Shown here: positions 56,760 through 61,667 of the stretch, piece after piece
Position numbering within the stretch: position 1 is the first letter of the stretch
Layout of the letters: the number at the start of each line of letters is the position of its first letter
Assembly (NCBI GenBank): GCA_021396245.1
Contig: WNYE01000141.1
Span: forward strand, 1-61,667
Source: Sporothrix humicola
Taxonomy: Eukaryota; Ascomycota; Sordariomycetes; Ophiostomatales; Ophiostomataceae
DNA: 61,667 nt
Direction of reading: 5' to 3'
Translations under genes and position numbers: made by a program
Notes under the pieces: generated by a model
The model's input: the letters and a program-made list of their open reading frames with translations, nothing else
Databases searched by the model: none
What the model was told of the DNA's origin: nothing

Positions 56760-58310
56760 ATGTACACTCTCTTGTCCCTGGCCATTTGGCATCTCCCGAC
56801 AATACTCTTTGTCGGCCTCGCTGTTGCTGCTCGATATGCCTGGCAATACATCACCAACAAGCGACTGTTTGAGAGCATACCTCTTCTCGACAAGACGTAT
56901 GATGGCAAGCCCGAGCACTTCATGTTCCACTGTGCGGGCATGTTCGACGAGGGATATCACAAACGACGAGAAGAAGTTCACCGAATGAGGACACCAGACG
57001 GCGACAACATTATCGTGCCGAATGCCTACCTCGACCATCTTCGCCAACGACCCGACGACGAGATTGATGTGACGACTGCCTTTATGAAGCTGCTCGAGAA
57101 CGACTACATCCACTTGTTTCCAAACCACCACCACACCCACATTGCCAACAGCGTGGTCAAGAAGGAGCTGACTCGCAACCTGGTCAAGATCAACCCAGCC
57201 CTCTCTCAAGCCGTGGCCGATACCGTGGCCGAAGTGCTGGCCGATGCATCGGAAGAGTGGACACCCGTCACCATCCATGCCCGTCTCCTCAAGATTGTGG
57301 CCATTGTTTCGGGTCATGTCTTTGTCGGTCCCGAGCTGTGCCGTGATCCTGTGTATCTGGATGCTGCCGTCAATTTCACGACCGACATTACAGCCGCTGT
57401 CCCCGCTGCCAAGCGTTGGCCTTGGATTGTGAGGCCGCTGGCCCGCTACTGGGAGCCCCAGCTGGCCAAAGTCGAGGCCCACCGGTCACGCATGCGGGCC
57501 TTTTTGGCGCCCGTGATTGCCGACCGGCAGGCCCGCAAGGCACGCGGCGATGTCGAAATGCCATCAGACACGCTCCAGTGGATGCTCGACAAGACCGAGG
57601 GCGAGGGCATCACGGACATTGCCGCCATCACCAACATGCAGTTGTTGCTCACAATGGCGGCCATTCACACGACCACCCTGACGACGGCCTACATTCTGCA
57701 CGACCTCGTGGCCCGGCCAGAAGTCGTCGAAGCCTGCCGCCAGGAAATCAAAGACGTCTTGGCCGCGTCGGGCTCGTCGACCGAAATGACCACCCACGCC
57801 CTCTTCAACATGAAGCTCGTCGACAGCGTCATGCGCGAGTCCCAGCGCCTCAACCCGCCGTTTGTCGACGCCTTTAGGCGGTACACCCTCAAACCGGTCA
57901 GCCTTCCTGACGGTTCTGTCCTGCCCGCCGGCTGCATCGTCCAGGCCGCCAACAAGGCTGTTTTGCTCGACCCAGAACTGTACCCCAACCCGACCGCCTT
58001 TGACCCCTACCGGTTCGTCAAACTCAGGACCGATCCAGAGGTCGACGATCCCCTGTCGTTCAAAAACAGGGAACAGTACCAGTTCGTCAGCGTCACCAAG
58101 GAGAACATGAGCTTTGGCTTTGGGCGCCACGCCTGTCCCGGCCGCTTCTTTGCCGCCAACGAGATCAAGCTGATCCTGGCCAACTTGTTGTTGAACTACG
58201 ACATCAAGGCGCTGCCAGTGGGCGACGGCAAAGACGGCAACATTGGCGTCGGTGGCGGGCCTGATCCAACACGCGAGATTCTCTTCCGTCGGGTGAAGAA
58301 TGAAAAGTGA
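56760..58310 (+). CDS. Cytochrome P450, ent-kaurene-oxidase-like fungal group (516 aa)
   Basis: Haem-thiolate monooxygenase. The ATG at 56760 gives the normal N-terminal membrane anchor (LLSLAIWHLPTILFVGLAV) and usual length. Upstream in-frame ATGs at 56649 and 56697 would add 21-37 unusual residues. The I-helix reads MAAIHTTT instead of the classical AGxxT, a form typical of the fungal ent-kaurene-oxidase/CYP503-like group. ExxR is E360-R363 (ESQRLNPP), the PxxFxPxR-like segment is FDPYRF, and the haem loop FGFGRHACPG has the ligand Cys459. It is a single exon. It is probably ER-anchored and dependent on a P450 reductase encoded elsewhere. In relatives such enzymes oxidise diterpenes and other hydrophobic compounds, so here it could perform the first hydroxylation for the BVMO pathway. 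That link is by position only. Confidence 0.94.
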   Translation: MYTLLSLAIWHLPTILFVGLAVAARYAWQYITNKRLFESIPLLDKTYDGKPEHFMFHCAGMFDEGYHKRREEVHRMRTPDGDNIIVPNAYLDHLRQRPDDEIDVTTAFMKLLENDYIHLFPNHHHTHIANSVVKKELTRNLVKINPALSQAVADTVAEVLADASEEWTPVTIHARLLKIVAIVSGHVFVGPELCRDPVYLDAAVNFTTDITAAVPAAKRWPWIVRPLARYWEPQLAKVEAHRSRMRAFLAPVIADRQARKARGDVEMPSDTLQWMLDKTEGEGITDIAAITNMQLLLTMAAIHTTTLTTAYILHDLVARPEVVEACRQEIKDVLAASGSSTEMTTHALFNMKLVDSVMRESQRLNPPFVDAFRRYTLKPVSLPDGSVLPAGCIVQAANKAVLLDPELYPNPTAFDPYRFVKLRTDPEVDDPLSFKNREQYQFVSVTKENMSFGFGRHACPGRFFAANEIKLILANLLLNYDIKALPVGDGKDGNIGVGGGPDPTREILFRRVKNEK

Positions 58311-58734
58311 GACAACAAACAAGAGATTGAAAATAGTGGTACTCTCCTTTGAAATCAAAAGTCGGTGAGAAGATGGACCTGGATGGCTGTCGTTCCATGG
58401 AATTCCATCCGTCGGGGTGTGTGTTTGCATTCCTGTCTGCGTGTTCTTTGTTCTGTTTACTTTATGTGCAACCGTGGTGTTGCACAAGCATCGTGTTGCA
58501 GGTAGTGACTTTATGAGCGTTTGATATTTGAAATGAATTTTCACTTCACTTGATCTCTGGTTGCTTCATTTATTCTTGTTAAAATCTTTAGTTTATCAAA
58601 CATAAATATGTGCCCTTTTTGACTCTAATGATCTCCTCCTCTCCTGCTTTCCAACCAGACATCCTATCCCGTTTTTAGGGATCGTTCATCAACAGCCTTC
58701 TCCAATATCTGTTTTCCCCCATCAACGGCCCGCC
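58311..58734. other. 424 bp spacer
   Basis: Holds the P450 3' UTR and the promoter of the dynamin-family gene. A C/T-rich stretch directly precedes the start at 58735. Nothing else was seen. Confidence 0.45.
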
Positions 58735-61519
58735 ATGGCCCCAATCAACATTGAGTCCAAGGACTACCGCGATGTGCTCGACATTATCGACAATCTCCGC
58801 TCCCAGGGTCTTGGCCGCTATGTCGGTCTTCCCGAGATCATTGTCTGCGGCGACCAGTCGTCCGGCAAGAGTTCTGTCCTCGAAGCCATCTCTGGTCTCT
58901 CGTTTCCCACCAAAGACAATCTGTGCACTCGTTTTGCCACCGAGTTGATCCTCCGTCGTCACCCAGAATCGAGTGTCGTTGTGTCGATTGCGCCTCACGA
59001 CAGCCGCAGTGCCGCTGAGAAAGAACAACTCAATGCGTTCACTGCCGTCCTCGATGCTGAGAACCCAGATGTCGGCCCCGTCATTGAAGCCGCCAAAGAG
59101 GCCATGGGGCTTGTCGATGGGCCTGTCGAGAGTGGCAACGGATTTGGATCCTCTTCTTCGTCTTCTGGCAGCCGCCGCTTCAGCAACGACGTCCTGCGCA
59201 TCGAGTTGTCCGGTCCCAAGCAGCAAGACCTGACCCTGGTCGACCTTCCCGGCCTCTTTGAGGCTGGCAACGCCGAGCAGTCGGCCGACGAAGCCCCCAT
59301 TGTCAAGAAGCTGGTCCTCGACTACATGACCCGGCCTCGCAGCATCATCTTGGCCGTCGTCTCGGCCGCCTACGATTTCGCCAACCAGGCCGTCACCCGC
59401 TTTGCCCGCGAAGTCGACCCAAAAGGTGCCCGTACTTTGGGCCTCATCACAAAGCCCGACAAGCTCGATGCAGGGTCCGACAGCGAGCTCGCCTTTGTCA
59501 AGATGGCCCGCAACCGGGATGTCCACCTGCAGCTCGGCTGGCACGTCCTCAAGAATAGAGGCCACGACATGAAAAATGCCACGAGTGCCGAGCGCGACCT
59601 GGCCGAGTCCCTATTCTTTTCGGCGCCCGGGAGTGCATGGCAGGCCGTGGCGCTTGCCAACCTGGGCATTGGCCCGCTGCGGCCACGGCTCAGCACCGTT
59701 CTCATGGACCACATCCTGGTGCAGCTGCCCGCCATTCTGGGCGAGGTGGACTCGCTGCTAGCCGACTGCAAGGCCGGCCTGGCTCGGCTAGGCACGCCGC
59801 GGGCGACTGTCCTCGAACAGCGCCAGTACCTGTCCCGCATCAGCAGTCAGTTCTCGCACCTGGTCACGGCCGCCGTCCACGGCAGCTACACTGACACCTC
59901 CTTCTTTGGAAATGTTCTCACACGGAAGGAGGATGGCGATGATGATGAGAATCATGGCGAGAAGAAGAAGGCCGACGACAAAGGATACCGTCGCCGCCTG
60001 CGGGCTGTTGTCCAGAATCGTCTCACCCGCTTTTCCAGGGACATGCACGACAAAGGCCAGACTCGCAAGATTGTCAGCGACGAATTTGGCGATGAGACAA
60101 TCGACGCCAACAAGGGCAAGCTCATCCGCCGCAAAGACTACATTGCTGAAGTGAAGGAAATTATCTCCATGTCGAGGGGGCGAGAGCTTCCTGGTACCTT
60201 CAACCCCATGGTAGTCAGTGATCTGTTCAGGGACCAGTGCAAGAAATGGGGATCTTTGGCTGAGTCCTGTGCAGAAAGCATTTTGCAAGCATCCTTCACT
60301 ACAATTGCTGCTGTCCTTCACCACATTGCCGTTGAGGAAACGGCCGACAAAATCATGCAGTCTCGCATCAAACCCGCCATGGCCTCTTCAAAGAAGGACA
60401 TATTGGCAGAGATAAACAAGCTCATGGTCTCTAACCTCGAAGGGCATCCAGTGACGTACAACCACTACCTCACCGAGACTGTCCAAAAGGTCCAGAATGA
60501 CCGCAAACGCATTGCCTTTGAAAATGCGCTCGAAGCTTTCAAAATCCACAATACTAGCAGCATCCAACAGACTGCCATCAAAACCATTGTTGATAGAATT
60601 TTACATACTACTGAGCTCGACATGGAACGCCTGGCAGCCTCCAATGCCATCGACTACATGGAGGCATACTACAAGGTGAGCATGAACTGTTCCTTCGTCC
60701 TTCATTTTGTTCCATTCAAATTGATGATTTGGCTTGACTATTTCTGACACTGTACACCACTATTTAGGTAGCTCTCAAGAGCTTTGTCGATAATGTCAGC
60801 ATTCTTGTCATTGAGAACTGCCTGCTGCGCAAGCTGCCCGACCTCTTCACCCCGGATTCCATCTACACCATTGCGGACGAGGACATTGGGCACCTCGCTG
60901 GGGAGAACAAGGAGGCCACTGCTGAACGTGCTCATCTTGTAGAGAAGAAGGCGTGTCTGGAAAAGTGCGAGAATGAGCTGCGCCGTCTGGACAAGCATCG
61001 TGTCCCCGTAGCAGAAGACGGTATGTCCCAGGGGTAAAATTATGTGGTTTGTGGCTTGAGATGTGCACGAGTACTTCCAGTGGAATAACTAGATATCAGC
61101 CAAATATCAAACATGAGCTGACGGTTTATGGATTTGTTTGTGACTGCGTAGAATCAGCGATTTGTCGTCCCCCCAGCCCGCCTATCATAGATGTTGAGAT
61201 GTTGGAACCTCAGGAACCCGATGAGCCTCAGCCACAACCAATAACTGTTCCAGAGCCATCTCCAGAGCCATCTCCAGTGCCATGTGCAGAGCCGACCGCC
61301 GAACCTGGTGTGAAGGCACCTGTTCCCGAGTCCCTCGCTACGGACGGGATTCCATCTCAGACAGACTTGGACGTTGATTTTTGGGCTTCTTTAAGATCCT
61401 CAAAGGCTTCAAAGAAGAAGAAAAAGGTAAGTTGAAATTTTTTCTAGATACCAAGGCCTATTCTATTCTAATTATTTTTGTCGGAACAGAAGAAGACGTT
61501 GGCATATGTTTGGGAGTGA
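58735..61519 (+). CDS. Dynamin-family GTPase (832 aa, four exons)
   Basis: Large self-assembling GTPase. Exons: 58735-60675, 60768-61020, 61152-61426 and 61490-61519. Introns: 60676-60767 (GTGAGC...TTTAG), 61021-61151 (GTATGT...CGTAG) and 61427-61489 (GTAAGT...ACAG). G1 GDQSSGKSS is at 39-47, the G2 Thr in LCTRFAT, G3 DLPG at 170-173 and G4 TKPD at 239-242. The middle/stalk region follows; the GTPase effector domain begins in the last part of exon 1 and runs through exon 2 (ALKSFVDNVSILVIENCLLR). Exon 3 encodes a Pro/Glu-rich tail (EPQEPDEPQPQP...) ending in Lys, and the short last exon adds KKTLAYVWE. The second and third introns are less certain than the first. There is no PH domain, so the protein resembles Mx/Vps1-like fungal dynamins of unassigned role. 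It is probably unrelated to the neighbouring catabolic genes. Confidence 0.9.
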
Positions 61520-61588
61520 AAATAACTTCAAATAAATTGGCAGTTCAGTATGTTTTTTACATCAAAACTTTTCTAATATTTAAATTAT

Positions 61589-61667
61589 GGGGGGGGGGGG
61601 GGGGGGGGGGGGGGCGGGGGGGGGGGGGGGGGGGGGCCGGGGCGGGGGGGCGGGGGGCGCGGGCCGG
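61589..61667. repeat. Poly-G contig end, probable sequencing artefact
   Basis: Nearly pure G with a few C, mirroring the poly-C start of the contig. It begins abruptly after AT-rich DNA 70 bp past the dynamin stop codon, and does not resemble telomere repeats. Confidence 0.8.

Noticed and set aside
57564..58544. 326-codon frame antisense to the P450
   Set aside because: Shadow frame; the sense strand has the haem-binding motif and ExxR.
58675..59565. 296-codon frame antisense to the dynamin gene
   Set aside because: Shadow frame opposite the GTPase domain, no recognisable fold.
1..61667. CRISPR arrays, prokaryotic operons or Shine-Dalgarno signals
   Set aside because: Spliceosomal introns and fungal protein families make this a eukaryotic sequence; no array of spaced direct repeats was seen.

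Overview
The window reads as a 61.7 kb contig from the nuclear genome of a filamentous ascomycete (Pezizomycotina). The evidence is intron structure (about 50 to 130 nt, GTAAGT/GTATGT/GTGAGT-like donors, CTAAC/CTGAC-like branch points, CAG/TAG acceptors), GC-rich coding sequence in AT/CT-rich spacers, and several fungus-typical protein families: Zn2Cys6 regulator, ent-kaurene-oxidase-type P450, fungal sugar-transporter MFS and dynamin-type GTPase. The order cannot be fixed from sequence alone; Sordariomycetes is a reasonable guess. The outer ends are poly-C (1-106) and poly-G (from 61589), which looks like a read artefact and not telomere.

Left part, about 1-38.8 kb, is strikingly gene-poor. 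It holds only three supportable small genes of unknown function (3489-4043 +, 10863-11450 +, 23115-23693 - with one intron), one enzyme gene (11668-13224 -, Delta24-sterol-reductase-like FAD oxidoreductase), and one weak candidate (32420-32665 +). The rest is spacer made of kilobase-long blocks that are pyrimidine-rich on one strand and then the other. It also carries short tandem repeats and a recurrent nonamer TACGGAGTA (nine copies found, all on the + strand).

Right part, 38.8-58.3 kb, is compact and looks like a catabolic gene cluster. In order: acetoacetyl-CoA-type thiolase (+), acyl-CoA ligase (-), HSL-type alpha/beta hydrolase (-), sugar-type MFS transporter (-), Zn2Cys6 regulator (+), Baeyer-Villiger-type flavin monooxygenase (-), iron-ADH/maleylacetate-reductase-like enzyme (+), an unrecognised membrane protein (+) and a cytochrome P450 (+). 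The parts fit a route in which the P450 hydroxylates a hydrophobic substrate, a dehydrogenase acts on the alcohol or carbonyl, the BVMO turns a ketone into an ester or lactone, the hydrolase opens it, the ligase makes the CoA thioester and the thiolase releases acetyl-CoA. The transporter and regulator share a promoter, and BVMO and Fe-ADH share another that carries CGG triplets suited to a Zn2Cys6 protein. The substrate is not readable from sequence; terpenoid, alicyclic ketone or aromatic are all possible.

A dynamin-family GTPase (58735-61519 +, four exons) ends the window and probably lies outside the cluster.
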